Positions 5,638 to 14,408 are shown, counted from the first letter of the stretch. The stretch is 17,421 nt of DNA from Flavobacterium psychrophilum (GCA_945866505.1 CAMBHH010000059.1:1-17421), one strand, 5' to 3'. Notes: generated from the letters alone by a model not told the origin. Program-made: numbers and translations.

Positions 5638-6771
5638 TTATTCAACCTGTTTTTTCCAAATTTCGAATAAAACCCTACTAGATTCAAACCATTCACAACA
5701 CATATAAAAATTTTCATCATTAATAGTAATGATATCCTTCCAATAATGAAGAGGAGAACTACCCTCAGTTTTAATTAGCAAAGGATAATTTATATTAAAT
5801 ATTGATTTTGACAATTGTTTATCCAATAATTTATCAACCTCATTTGATAATTTCCCTTCAAATGCTAAGTTTTTTAAAGTCTGCTTAACAAAAGCACCAA
5901 TTCCTTTGTTTTCTGTGCTTTTTACAACACTATCTATTTTTTGAGCAAATTCTCTTTCCTCAGGCTCCAAATGTAAATTATTTTTTGTCGCTTCAACAGC
6001 TTTTAATATTAACTCTTTGTTTTCTTTCCAGAACATATTCAGTAGTTCGCTTTCTTTCGGTGAAATAGCCATAATATAATTATTTTGTTTATAATTTGAA
6101 TTAACAGGTGTACTCAAAGCCATAATATAATCTTCTAAAATGTATTTAGTTGTTGAGTCTATATCTAAATTTAATAACGGAATTACTACTTTCTCCAAGA
6201 TTATCTGATAATTAATTTGAATATATTCCTTACACTCACATTGTGGTACTTCAAGAGATTCATATTCTTTTGATGATAATGGACTTAAAAAAACAAATAA
6301 ATTTACTTTTTCCCTAAATTTGTTGTTAAAATGATTGTAATAACGAATTGTCTGTTCATTGTGCTCTTCACTATAAACTTTGTTTTCAATAATGATATTA
6401 AATGAAATATCTTCGATAGAAAATTCTATAACCAAATCTACTAAACCATTAGAAACAGAAAAATTTTCGGAAGAGCTAAAAGAATCAATTTTGTAATTAC
6501 CTAATAAGATTTTATTATAAATTTCTGGCTTAATATTCGTACACTCTATTTTAAAAAATTTACTTTCAAATAGTACATCAATAAATAATTCAAGAGCATT
6601 TTTTCCTACAGGGTTTTTTTCACTAAATATCCATTTTAATAAAGAAGTATGCCTAATTTCTCTTCTATTTATACCATAAATCTCCATTAATGATGGGGTT
6701 TCTTGGTAGCTTTTTAATCGCTTTGTGGTTGTAGAATTTCTAAAAGCAATAATTTGTTTTACTATTTCCAT
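5638..6771 (-). CDS. PD-(D/E)XK nuclease superfamily protein (PDDEXK_4-like)
   Basis: A 377-residue predicted nuclease-fold protein. The N-terminal block NRREIRHTSLLKWIFSEKNP (residues 35-54) is the N-x-x-E-x-x-HS-x-L-L-x-W-L-x-P signature that precedes the core in the PDDEXK_4 family. The core shows VDLVIEF (Asp112), then NIIIENKVYSEEHNEQ with Glu129-Asn130-Lys131 and Gln140: the D...ExK metal-binding site plus the following Gln. All expected catalytic residues are intact. The C-terminal 150 residues (from about PKESELLNMFW) are a helical extension of unknown role. Proteins of this family are frequent in defence islands and prophages, though few are characterised. It follows the small gene at 6857-7324 by 85 bp with no terminator between, so the two may be one operon; a strong terminator follows it. 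Confidence 0.8.
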   Translation of the reverse strand: MEIVKQIIAFRNSTTTKRLKSYQETPSLMEIYGINRREIRHTSLLKWIFSEKNPVGKNALELFIDVLFESKFFKIECTNIKPEIYNKILLGNYKIDSFSSSENFSVSNGLVDLVIEFSIEDISFNIIIENKVYSEEHNEQTIRYYNHFNNKFREKVNLFVFLSPLSSKEYESLEVPQCECKEYIQINYQIILEKVVIPLLNLDIDSTTKYILEDYIMALSTPVNSNYKQNNYIMAISPKESELLNMFWKENKELILKAVEATKNNLHLEPEEREFAQKIDSVVKSTENKGIGAFVKQTLKNLAFEGKLSNEVDKLLDKQLSKSIFNINYPLLIKTEGSSPLHYWKDIITINDENFYMCCEWFESSRVLFEIWKKQVE

Positions 6772-6856
6772 AATGGTAAATTGTTAATTTTATATTGTTA
6801 ATAATTAGTTACTATATTCCCTAATTTTAAAAAATATCGAGATTTTAAAATCATTC

Positions 6857-7324
6857 TTAAACCAATCTATTTTGAACTATGTTTTCCCATTCAAGTTTAT
6901 CTACATTTGCAGAAATCAAAATTCTTTTTGTTGGATTACCTCCCTTACTTCCGGGTTTCTTAATGTTTTTTATTTCTTTCCCGATTTTTTTTCTCAATTC
7001 TATTGGTTCATAGTTTTTTACAAAAATATCTGTATTATCATCAATAGAAATAATCCTTTCATTTAAAGGTTTTGAATTAGTTTTACCTTTATTTGTAGCC
7101 AGATAAATATTGATTTTTTCTATCTCTGGAATTTCAATTAATCGCGATAATACAACTTCTAGTGCTTTATTATAATCGTAATTTACTCTTCTTATAGCAT
7201 TTTTTCCTCCACTTCTAGATTCAAAAACCAATCCTTCAATTCCTTCAATATTATGAAATGAAACTTTAGAATCCAATGTTTCATATTTATCATCAATAAC
7301 ATATATTATGTTTTCATTCACCAT
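6857..7324 (-). CDS. Small protein resembling an HNH/McrA-type restriction enzyme module
   Basis: A 155-residue, lysine-rich soluble protein. Visible features are FESRSGGKNAIRRVNYDYNK (residues 34-53), followed by ALEVVLSRL, then a charged middle, and near the C-terminus KPGSKGGNPTKRILISANV. From memory, this combination of a G-G-x-N...N-x-D-Y...LL-x-R-L block and a GGN-x-TKRI block occurs in a module fused to, or found next to, HNH-type or methylcytosine-specific restriction endonucleases. I cannot name the family with certainty. No HNH or other nuclease residues are present here, so it would be a stand-alone recognition or accessory module. It precedes the PD-(D/E)XK gene on the same strand. 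A TATATTTG -7 box lies 26 bp upstream, which supports the start. If the resemblance fails, it is a hypothetical protein. Confidence 0.5.
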   Translation of the reverse strand: MVNENIIYVIDDKYETLDSKVSFHNIEGIEGLVFESRSGGKNAIRRVNYDYNKALEVVLSRLIEIPEIEKINIYLATNKGKTNSKPLNERIISIDDNTDIFVKNYEPIELRKKIGKEIKNIKKPGSKGGNPTKRILISANVDKLEWENIVQNRLV

Positions 7325-7350
7325 TTCTTTTTCTTTTTTAAATTATTACA

Positions 7351-7358
7351 CAAATATA
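7351..7358 (-). promoter_or_regulatory. Putative -7 box for the restriction-like gene pair
   Basis: Reads TATATTTG on the minus strand, matching TAnnTTTG, 26 bp before the start at 7324. A TTTG at 7373-7376 is a possible -33 element with 14-bp spacing, which is short. Confidence 0.5.
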
Positions 7359-7398
7359 TTTATAAAAGGTTTCAAATAATGATACTTTAAAAAATAAA

Positions 7399-8073
7399 TT
7401 AATCAATCCTCTCCAAAGCATCTTTCAACTTTTCTTTTTCTTCTGGAAACCAACCCTGAACAATTAAAGCAATCCCAAAAATCATCAAAACAATACTGAT
7501 TCCTTTTTTGATTTTAAGAATATTAACTGGTGTTAAGCTAGATTTCAATTGTTTGGCTAAAGAAATTTTGATGCAATCTATCAGTAAATAAGAGAGAATT
7601 ACAGTTGTGAAGAAAGTCAACATTCTTGAAGTTTCCATATTCAATTTCGGTCCAACAGAGATAATTACAGCCAACCAAAAACCCAATACTCCAATGTTAA
7701 TAATGTTGAGAAAAAAGCCTTTTACGAACAAACCAAGATAGTTTTTTCGTATAATTTCGTTGTCAATTTTTTGCAAATCTTCTTTTTCTTCTTTTTGTAA
7801 ACCAATAAAAGAAACTAATCCATAAGCCAACATTATTATCCCACCAAGCAAAAAAATGGCGGTATTGTCTTTAAGGCTTGTTATCAGTCGATAACTTCCA
7901 AGATATGCAACTGTGATGAATACAACATCTCCTAAAACTACTCCCAAATCAAAAACCAAAGCCGCTCTAAATCCCTTTATAATACTTGTTTCTAGTAATA
8001 TAAAAAAAACTGGGCCAATCATAAAACTTAAAAATATGCCCCACGGAATACCAGATAAAATATCATTTATCAT
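7399..8073 (-). CDS. LysE/RhtB-family amino acid exporter
   Basis: A 224-residue inner-membrane protein with the six-helix pattern of the LysE superfamily, which exports amino acids or related small molecules. Hydrophobic segments lie near residues 6-28 (IPWGIFLSFMIGPVFFILLE, with the family G-x-S/F-x-x-GP element), 38-62, 70-90, 115-142, 150-168 and 187-207. A charged loop (QKEEKEDLQKIDNE) separates the third and fourth helices. The C-terminus is short and charged (PEEKEKLKDALERID). The substrate cannot be read from sequence. It starts 27 bp after the DUF2807 gene stop with no promoter box seen, so it is probably the last gene of an rnr-DUF2807-lysE transcript. Confidence 0.85.
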   Translation of the reverse strand: MINDILSGIPWGIFLSFMIGPVFFILLETSIIKGFRAALVFDLGVVLGDVVFITVAYLGSYRLITSLKDNTAIFLLGGIIMLAYGLVSFIGLQKEEKEDLQKIDNEIIRKNYLGLFVKGFFLNIINIGVLGFWLAVIISVGPKLNMETSRMLTFFTTVILSYLLIDCIKISLAKQLKSSLTPVNILKIKKGISIVLMIFGIALIVQGWFPEEKEKLKDALERID

Positions 8074-8100
8074 TAAAAAAACTTAAAATTTAATTTGAAC

Positions 8101-8769
8101 TTATTCTTTTGTTACAATTGTTCCTCCGGCAAAGGTTTCTTGCTTTACTTCTTTTGGTTTACCATAAATGGCAATAGATCCGCCTGCTTTTACTTTAGCA
8201 TCTACAAGAGTTTTAGCATTCACATCAGCACTTCCTCCAGCAGAAACACTAACTGTTGTTTGCGAAGTTTCTAAGTTCTTGGCATTAAAAATTCCGCCCG
8301 AAGTAATAGTTACTTTTTGGGTTGCTGCTTTACCTGATACATTAATTATACCTCCTGAATTAAGTTTCGAAGTTGTATTATCAACATCTAGATCAACTTC
8401 AATCATTGCTCCTTCTTGTGAAGATAAATCCATTGTGGTTTGCTTAAAAATGTGTTTACTGCTCACAATACTTCCTTCGTTGGCATCAATACTTTTGATA
8501 TTTTTGAAGTATAAAGTTACTTTTGTGCCTTCGCCAGACAATATTTTTGTCAATTTCATTCTAATTTTTAAAACACCATTTTTGTTGATTGTTTCAAAGC
8601 TGCTTTCATTTTTTCCGCTAATAATTACCTTATTCTCTGTAGCTGGCACTAAAGTGACATTCAACTGATCAAAGACTTTTAAGGCATCAAAATCTCCGAG
8701 ATTGATTGTTGTTTGACCAATACTAAAGTGCGAAATCATCACAAAGGTTATCAAAATTATCTTTTTCAT
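8101..8769 (-). CDS. Secreted head-GIN (DUF2807) domain protein
   Basis: A 222-residue exported protein of unknown function. Residues 1-18 (MKKIILITFVMISHFSIG) are a signal peptide, with cleavage probably before QTT. The rest is a DUF2807 or putative auto-transporter adhesin head-GIN domain, a right-handed beta-helix-like repeat rich in Gly, Ser and Thr. FDALKVFDQLNVTLVPA is the typical opening, followed by strands such as GSIVSSKHI, SSQEGAMIEVDLDV, LNSGGIINVSGKA, ITSGGIFNAKNL, VSAGGSADVNAK and VKAGGSIAIYGKP. The regularly spaced S/A-GG turns are clear. It lies 34 bp downstream of rnr and 27 bp upstream of the exporter gene. Despite the family name, adhesion has not been shown for such short proteins; an envelope role is a guess. 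Confidence 0.85.
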   Translation of the reverse strand: MKKIILITFVMISHFSIGQTTINLGDFDALKVFDQLNVTLVPATENKVIISGKNESSFETINKNGVLKIRMKLTKILSGEGTKVTLYFKNIKSIDANEGSIVSSKHIFKQTTMDLSSQEGAMIEVDLDVDNTTSKLNSGGIINVSGKAATQKVTITSGGIFNAKNLETSQTTVSVSAGGSADVNAKTLVDAKVKAGGSIAIYGKPKEVKQETFAGGTIVTKE

Positions 8770-8803
8770 TGTTATAAAATTTAATTAATTATCTATAAAA
8801 CTC

Positions 8804-10984
8804 TTATTCATTTATTCTGATAAAGTTAAAATCCAATTGTTTTTTGACTAAATCGGCGTTTTTAACTTTAACAAAAATTTCGTCACCTAGTTGCAGCAGC
8901 GATTTTGTCGTAGCGCCAACCAAAGCATATTGTTTTTCATCGAAAGTATAATAATCGTCTTTAATTTCTCTAATTCGAACCATTCCTTCACATTTATTTT
9001 CGATAATTTCAACGAAAATTCCCCATTCGGTTACACCAGAAATAACGCCCAAGAATTCCTGATCATTGTGATTTTGCATATATTTCACCTGCATATATTT
9101 AATAGAATCACGCTCAGCATTCGAGGCTAAACCTTCCATTGTTGAGCAATGTAAACATTTTGCTTCGTATTTTTCTTCATCAACTGATTTACCATTATCA
9201 AGATAAAATTGCAATAATCGATGCACCATAACATCTGGATAACGACGAATTGGCGAGGTAAAATGACTGTAAAAATCAAAAGCCAATCCATAATGACCAA
9301 TATTATCCGTGGAATATTTAGCTTTACTCATCGTTCTAATCGCTAAAGTATCAATTAGATTCTGCTCTTTTTTACCATTTACATCAGCCATTAATTGATT
9401 CAATGATTTCGAAATATCACCTTTGTTTCTGAAATCAATTTTATAACCAAATTTTGCAATGACAGTTTGCATCGCAATCAATTTATCTTCATTTGGTTCG
9501 TCGTGAATTCTATAAATGAAAGTTTTCTTTTGTTTTCCAATATATTCCGCTACCTTTTTATTAGCTAAAAGCATAAATTCTTCAATCAAATGATTGGCAT
9601 CTTTTGAAACTTTAAAATAAACACCTTCTGGTTCTCCTTCACTATCTAAATTGAATTTTACTTCTACTTTATCAAAAGAAATAGCACCATTATTCATTCT
9701 GTTTCTACGAAGAACTTTAGCTAAATCTTGCATTTTAAGCGTCGCTGCGACAATTTCATCCGAAACAACATAAGAACTTCCCGTGATAGAAGTTTCAGCA
9801 GGAATAGTGTTATCTTTCGTCTCTATGATGTATTGCGCTTCTTCGTAAGCAAATCGTTGATCCGAATAAATCACAGTTCTTCCAAACCATTGATTGACCA
9901 CTTGAGCAGTTTCGGTAATTTCGAAAACAGCCGAGAATGTATATTTCTCTTCCTGTGGACGCAACGAACACGCAAAATTAGACAATACTTCAGGTAACAT
10001 TGGTACAACTCTATCTACCAAATACACTGAAGTCGCGCGTTGATAGGCTTCATCATCCAGAATCGTTCCTTCTTGAAGATAATGCGACACATCGGCAATG
10101 TGAATTCCAATTTCGTAATGACCGTTTTCTAACTTTTTAAAAGACAAGGCATCATCAAAATCTTTAGCATCTTTTGGATCGATAGTGAAAGTCAACGTAT
10201 CGCGCATATCACGACGCTTTTTAACTTCTTCTTCACTAATCGAAGTATCAATTTTTTGAGCAAAAACTTCAACATCAACCGGAAATTCTGATGGCAAACC
10301 ATATTCAGCTAAAATAGCATGAATTTCAGTATCGTGTTCTCCGGGTTTTCCAAGCACTTTTATAACGGAACCAAACGGACTATCGGCTCTTTTTGGCCAA
10401 TCTTCGATATGAACCAAAACCACATCGCCTTGTTCAGCTTCGCCTAATTTATCTTTTGGAATAAAAATATCGGTATACATTTTAGGATTGGCAGTAGAAA
10501 CAAAAGCAAAATTCTTCTGAATATCGATAACACCAACAAAATCAGTTTTAGCTCTTTCGACTACTTCAATGACTTCACCTTCTGGTCTCCGTCCTTTTCG
10601 ACGATTGTAAACATAAACTTTTACTGTGTCTTTATCTAAAGCTCGGTTCAAATTATTGGTCGGAATAAAAACATCTTCTTCTAATTCAGGACAAACAAAA
10701 TAAGCGGTTTTTCGACCCGTCATATCTATCTTTCCTTCATAATAATCTTGACTAATGGCTTTGACAAGATATTTTCCTGGTTCAGTTTCAATTATCTTTT
10801 TTTGGGACGCAAGGATTTTTAAATCTCTAATTATTTCATTTCTACTTTTGGTATCATCAACCTCTAAAATCGCTGCAATTTGCTTGTAATTAAATGCTTT
10901 ATTGGCATTTTGAGCCAGTATTTTAATAATCTTTTCAGAGAAATCAATCTCTTTTTTTACTGGTTTTCTCAGTTTTTTACTCAT
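8804..10984 (-). CDS. rnr: Ribonuclease R
   Basis: A processive 3'-5' exoribonuclease that degrades structured RNA and takes part in RNA quality control. The 726 residues follow the RNase II/R order. A winged-helix start (residues 15-75, FSEKIIKILAQNANKAFNYKQ) comes first. Two cold-shock domains follow (about 80-140 and 150-215, with YEGKIDMT..AYFV and DFVGVIDIQKNFAFV). The RNB domain has FTIDPKDAKDFDDAL, giving Asp269, Asp275, Asp277 and Asp278 at the metal site, and later TSPIRRYPDVMVHRLL. A C-terminal S1 domain is seen in FLGVISGVTEWGIFVEI. There is no long lysine-rich tail, unlike E. coli RNase R. The gene is transcribed leftward and divergently from the DUF2007 gene across a 109-bp gap; DUF2807 and lysE probably follow in the same unit. 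Confidence 0.95.
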   Translation of the reverse strand: MSKKLRKPVKKEIDFSEKIIKILAQNANKAFNYKQIAAILEVDDTKSRNEIIRDLKILASQKKIIETEPGKYLVKAISQDYYEGKIDMTGRKTAYFVCPELEEDVFIPTNNLNRALDKDTVKVYVYNRRKGRRPEGEVIEVVERAKTDFVGVIDIQKNFAFVSTANPKMYTDIFIPKDKLGEAEQGDVVLVHIEDWPKRADSPFGSVIKVLGKPGEHDTEIHAILAEYGLPSEFPVDVEVFAQKIDTSISEEEVKKRRDMRDTLTFTIDPKDAKDFDDALSFKKLENGHYEIGIHIADVSHYLQEGTILDDEAYQRATSVYLVDRVVPMLPEVLSNFACSLRPQEEKYTFSAVFEITETAQVVNQWFGRTVIYSDQRFAYEEAQYIIETKDNTIPAETSITGSSYVVSDEIVAATLKMQDLAKVLRRNRMNNGAISFDKVEVKFNLDSEGEPEGVYFKVSKDANHLIEEFMLLANKKVAEYIGKQKKTFIYRIHDEPNEDKLIAMQTVIAKFGYKIDFRNKGDISKSLNQLMADVNGKKEQNLIDTLAIRTMSKAKYSTDNIGHYGLAFDFYSHFTSPIRRYPDVMVHRLLQFYLDNGKSVDEEKYEAKCLHCSTMEGLASNAERDSIKYMQVKYMQNHNDQEFLGVISGVTEWGIFVEIIENKCEGMVRIREIKDDYYTFDEKQYALVGATTKSLLQLGDEIFVKVKNADLVKKQLDFNFIRINE

Positions 10985-11093
10985 AATTCTTTTCTTAAAA
11001 GTCTAAAATTACAAAGAAGTATTAAGATTTAGAGTATTCAGTAGTAAGAATTATCTAAAATATAACTTTTGTATCTTTATAAAAAATTACAAA

Positions 11094-11327
11094 ATGAACC
11101 ATTTTCAAACCATTACCACATTCAATTTTGCTCACGAAATTATAGTCTTAAAATCTATTTTACAGAATGAAGGAATTCCTTTTTTATTTCAAAACGAGAA
11201 TTTAATCTCCATTGATCCATTCGCTAGCATTGCTTATGGCGGAATTGTTTTAAAAGTTCACCAAAATGATTTCGAAAGAGTTCAAAAAATTCTAGATAAT
11301 TTGAATAACAATCTTGAAATTGTTTGA
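11094..11327 (+). CDS. DUF2007 domain protein
   Basis: A 77-residue soluble protein matching the DUF2007 family, annotated as putative signal-transducing proteins with a ferredoxin-like fold. Typical features are the opening FQTITTFNFAHEIIVLKSILQNEGIPFLFQNEN, in which a beta strand, a helix (A-x-x-x-L-x-x-x-G-I) and a second strand are clear. The middle holds a hydrophobic stretch (SIAYGGIVLKVHQND) and the end a helix (DFERVQKILDNL). Its molecular role is unknown. Upstream, TAACTTTTG at 11063-11071 is one base off the -7 consensus. It is divergent from rnr and followed by the long gene-free stretch; no terminator is obvious after it. Confidence 0.8.
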   Translation: MNHFQTITTFNFAHEIIVLKSILQNEGIPFLFQNENLISIDPFASIAYGGIVLKVHQNDFERVQKILDNLNNNLEIV

Positions 11328-11963
11328 AGTTGTCAACATCTATTAAAAACAACAAAAAGAAAAAGAAATTTAAATTATTTTTTTGATGGTTATTATAGGG
11401 TGTTAATAGTTACAATAAGTTTATTTTTAAATAGATTCTTTATTAGATATTTATTTTTATAACGATTTATTAACATAGTTTTACGACCTTAAAAGGTTCA
11501 TTTTAAAAGAATTTTAAAAAACTATTAACAATGGTTAATAATTAAAAAAGAGTGGTTTTTGTAAATAAGTTGGTACTGAAAATTTGTTAACAATACCATT
11601 TTTTCTATCAATAACTTTTCTAAAAATTCACCAAACTAAATTTGGTTATTTCATTCCGGTTTTGGATTACGTTTTTATTCGATAGTAACAAGAAATAGTT
11701 CTAATTTTCTATTTCAAGTTATCAACATCAAATGTTAATTTAACGTTAATTGAATATCAAGCGTTTAGGTTTTATTATTAACAATAGTAAATTTTTTATA
11801 TTTAATTATCTATTAATCAATAATTTATAAATAAAGTTAATTATTTTAAATTCTTTAAAACACACAATATTAATACTATAACTCTAAATAGATTTAATAG
11901 TATAATTCTAAAAATATGCTCAAGTTTCAGTAAATTTGCAATACTAAATAAAATTCATTTATT
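11328..11963. other. Gene-free AT-rich region with DnaA-box-like 9-mers (candidate oriC)
   Basis: No credible ORF, RNA gene or terminator is seen in these 636 bases. It holds related 9-mers close to the DnaA box TTATCCACA: TTGTCAACA (11330), TTATTAACA (11467, 11775), CTATTAACA (11522), TTGTTAACA (11584) and TTATCAACA (11719, one mismatch). On the other strand it has CTATTAACA (11401-11409), TTATTAACC (11533-11541) and AAATTAACA (11733-11741). A perfect inverted repeat TATTAAC-AATG-GTTAATA spans 11523-11540. Long pure-AT runs fill 11800-11910. The large genes to the left (rnr, DUF2807, lysE) and to the right (rpiB to tex) point away. This pattern fits a replication origin, but such AT-rich 9-mers can recur by chance and gene dnaA is absent, so a regulatory region is the main alternative. 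Confidence 0.35.
11931..11938 (+). promoter_or_regulatory. Putative -7 box for rpiB
   Basis: TAAATTTG matches TAnnTTTG exactly, 25 bp before the rpiB start codon. No good -33 element is seen at normal spacing. Confidence 0.6.
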
Positions 11964-12392
11964 ATGAAAATCTCCATAGGAAACGACCACGCAGGTCCAG
12001 AATACAAAAAAGCAATTGTTCAGTATTTAGAATCAAAAGGACACCAAGTAACAAATTACGGAACAGATAGCGATGCTTCTGTAGATTATCCTGATTTTGG
12101 TCATCCGGTTGCTACTGATGTTTCGGAAGGGAATGCCGATTATGGAATTGTAATTTGTGGTTCTGGAAACGGAATTGCAATGACGGTGAATAAACATCCA
12201 AAAGTGAGAGCAGGTTTGTGTTGGACAAAAGAAATTGCTTATTTAACCCGTTTGCATAACAATGCCAATGTTCTTAGTATACCAGCTCGTTACACTTCTA
12301 TTCAACAAGCTGTAGAAATTGTGGAAACTTTTTTAACTACCGAATTCGAAGGAGGAAGACATCAAACAAGAGTGGACAAAATCAGTTGTTAA
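11964..12392 (+). CDS. rpiB: Ribose-5-phosphate isomerase B
   Basis: Interconverts ribulose 5-phosphate and ribose 5-phosphate in the cytoplasmic pentose phosphate pathway. The 142-residue length is normal for the RpiB/LacA/LacB family. Motifs include the opening SIGNDHAGPEYK (Asp8, His9), DYPDFGHPVA, and the active-site segment GIVICGSGNGIAMTVNK with Cys65, the position of the catalytic base in RpiB. The phosphate/sugar-site block TRLHNNANVLSIPAR with His98 is also present. All family residues appear intact. It is flanked by the candidate origin region upstream and a strong terminator downstream, so it is probably a single-gene unit. Confidence 0.95.
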   Translation: MKISIGNDHAGPEYKKAIVQYLESKGHQVTNYGTDSDASVDYPDFGHPVATDVSEGNADYGIVICGSGNGIAMTVNKHPKVRAGLCWTKEIAYLTRLHNNANVLSIPARYTSIQQAVEIVETFLTTEFEGGRHQTRVDKISC

Positions 12393-12425
12393 ATTAAATT
12401 TCGCTAAGCAAGCGACCTAATTTAT

Positions 12426-12465
12426 ATCAATTTAGTCAATCAACTGACCGAATTGATGTTTTTTG
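12426..12465 (+). terminator. Rho-independent terminator of rpiB
   Basis: A 13-base arm (12426-12438, ATCAATTTAGTCA) pairs with 12445-12457 (TGACCGAATTGAT) with one mismatch and one G-U around loop ATCAAC, then G and six T. Confidence 0.85.
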
Positions 12466-12545
12466 TTTAAAATTTATAAAAAAACAGCTTATAAGAAAAC
12501 ATATAAAGTAAGAATAATTTTTATTTTTACGGCAAACTAAATCGA

Positions 12546-14408
12546 ATGAAAAAGTATATTGCCTTTTTTTTGTTTTCTCTGCCATTATTTTCTCAAGAAA
12601 AATCAAAAATAGTTTACAGTAACGAAACAGTTAGCATTAATTCTAGCAAAGACATAGAAATTGAAACCTTTGTAGAAGAAAGTAGAGTAATTTCAAAAAG
12701 TAAAAATACTTGGGAATATTCCATTCGAATTCCATTTGATAGTTTTAATGAAATTTCAAATATTAAGGGTTCTACATTCATCACAAGAACCAACAAAAGG
12801 GAATCCTTGAGTTCTTCTTCTATTGGCACATACGATGCTGAAATAGAAAGTATTTACAAGAGCGATAATAAATATAAATTTTTTGTGCTGCCAAAGGTGG
12901 AAGATAATTCCACAATAGAATTCTCGTATAAAAACAAACTCAAGCAACCCCGGTTTTTATCTACTTTTAGATTTCAAAATGCCATAAAAACAGAAAACAC
13001 GAAACTCCAAATTAGATGTCAATCCTCAACTGAAATAGGCTATAAAATTTTCGGAAATTATCAAGACAAAATAGTATTTACTAAAACCAAAGAAGGAAAT
13101 CTAGACATTTATACTTGGGAAGCGAAAGAAATCCCAGAATTTGAAGGCGAAGAAGATATGCCAAGTTCTTTTTATTTTATGCCACACATTATTTATTACA
13201 TCAAAAGTTATGAAAAAGAGGGAAAAAAAGAGGAATTGTTAGGAACACCAGAAAAATTATACCAATGGTATTATTCGCTTGTAAAAAACATCAACAATAC
13301 AGACCAAACAGCCTTAAAAAACAAAACACTAGAGCTCATAAAAGACAAAAACTCTGATTTAGAAAAAGCAAAAGCAATTTACCAATGGGTACAACAAAAT
13401 GCACATTATGTAGCTTTTGAAGACGGAATGGGCGGTTTTGTTCCCAGAGAAGCATCGGATATTTTCCAGAAATTATATGGTGATTGCAAGGATATGGCGA
13501 ATCTTTTGAACCAAATGTTACGATACGCCCAATTGGATTCTAATCTTACTTGGATAGGAACGCGTAGCAAACCGTATAAGTATGAAGAAGTGCCTACACC
13601 ACAAGTGGACAATCATATGATTACGAATGTTGTGATTGATGGCAAAAGCTATTTTCTAGATGCAACAGATAAATTTTGCCCGTTTACATTTCCTTCAGCG
13701 ATGATTCAAGGAAAAGAAGCTTTGATAGGCAAAACAGAAAAAGAATTTAGATTAGAAATAGTTCCCGAAGTGGAATCTGGCAAGAATAAAATAACAATTG
13801 CAATGCAATTGAATCTGGAAAACAATCACATTATTGGAAATGCAACTACAACTGTTTCTGGATTACAAAAGAGTTATTTATTGAACAGTCTTTCAGCAAA
13901 CAATCAAAAAGAAAATGAAATTTGGAAAAACATTATTACCAAAAACAACCAAAAATTACAGTTAGAAATTCAAGAATTGCAAAAAAATGATTACCAAGAA
14001 CAGCCTTCAAAAGCCGTTTTTAAATTGAAATTAGAAGATGGAGTAAAAGATGTTAATGGCAAATTATTACTAAAACCCATATTGCTTTTTCCATTAAAAG
14101 AAAGTTTGATTGATGTTGAAAAGAGAAGACTTCCTATCGAAAATGACTTGGCTTATGTGTATGAAATCCAATATGAGTATCAATTACCGTTGGATTATAA
14201 AATAGAATTTTTACCAGAAAACGCTAAAGCAGACAACGTTTTGGGAAGTTTTGACATTCAATACAAGGTTATAAACAATACAATTTCAGTAAAACAAAAA
14301 ATAGAATCTAAAAAATTACTGTTAGAAACCAAAGATTTTGCACTTTGGAATTCTTTTATAAAAACACTAACCAAGCAATACAACCAATCTATAATTCTCT
14401 CCAAATGA
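12546..14408 (+). CDS. Secreted DUF3857/transglutaminase-like protein (catalytic triad intact)
   Basis: A 620-residue exported protein. Residues 1-16 (MKKYIAFFLFSLPLFS) are a signal peptide cut before QEK. Residues about 20-215 are the DUF3857 beta-rich domain. Residues about 270-380 are the transglutaminase-like core: KAKAIYQWVQQNAHYV, then RPEAS-type block REASDIFQKLYGDCKDMANLL with Cys314, VDNHMIT with His357 and FLDATD with Asp372, a full Cys-His-Asp triad. The remaining C-terminal part is a beta-rich DUF3858-like region. The family may act as a protease or cross-linker in the periplasm or at the surface, substrate unknown. A TATTTTTA near-match to the -7 box lies at 12522-12529. Its stop overlaps the start of the next gene (ATGATG), so both are probably translated together. 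Confidence 0.85.
   Translation: MKKYIAFFLFSLPLFSQEKSKIVYSNETVSINSSKDIEIETFVEESRVISKSKNTWEYSIRIPFDSFNEISNIKGSTFITRTNKRESLSSSSIGTYDAEIESIYKSDNKYKFFVLPKVEDNSTIEFSYKNKLKQPRFLSTFRFQNAIKTENTKLQIRCQSSTEIGYKIFGNYQDKIVFTKTKEGNLDIYTWEAKEIPEFEGEEDMPSSFYFMPHIIYYIKSYEKEGKKEELLGTPEKLYQWYYSLVKNINNTDQTALKNKTLELIKDKNSDLEKAKAIYQWVQQNAHYVAFEDGMGGFVPREASDIFQKLYGDCKDMANLLNQMLRYAQLDSNLTWIGTRSKPYKYEEVPTPQVDNHMITNVVIDGKSYFLDATDKFCPFTFPSAMIQGKEALIGKTEKEFRLEIVPEVESGKNKITIAMQLNLENNHIIGNATTTVSGLQKSYLLNSLSANNQKENEIWKNIITKNNQKLQLEIQELQKNDYQEQPSKAVFKLKLEDGVKDVNGKLLLKPILLFPLKESLIDVEKRRLPIENDLAYVYEIQYEYQLPLDYKIEFLPENAKADNVLGSFDIQYKVINNTISVKQKIESKKLLLETKDFALWNSFIKTLTKQYNQSIILSK

Noticed and set aside
7325..7398. Right-hand attachment site matching the tRNA-Cys tail
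   Set aside because: No match to GGTTCGAATCC or CGATGCC on either strand in this gap, so an island end cannot be placed here.
8168..8668. Plus-strand frame of 166 codons opposite the DUF2807 gene
   Set aside because: Hydrophobic and long, but arises from the Ser/Thr/Gly-rich repeats of the opposite strand, which has a clear signal peptide and domain.
14345..14404. Longer start for the second transglutaminase-like gene
   Set aside because: The extra 20 residues would precede a complete signal peptide and overlap the upstream gene by 64 bp; the start at 14405 or 14408 is more sensible.
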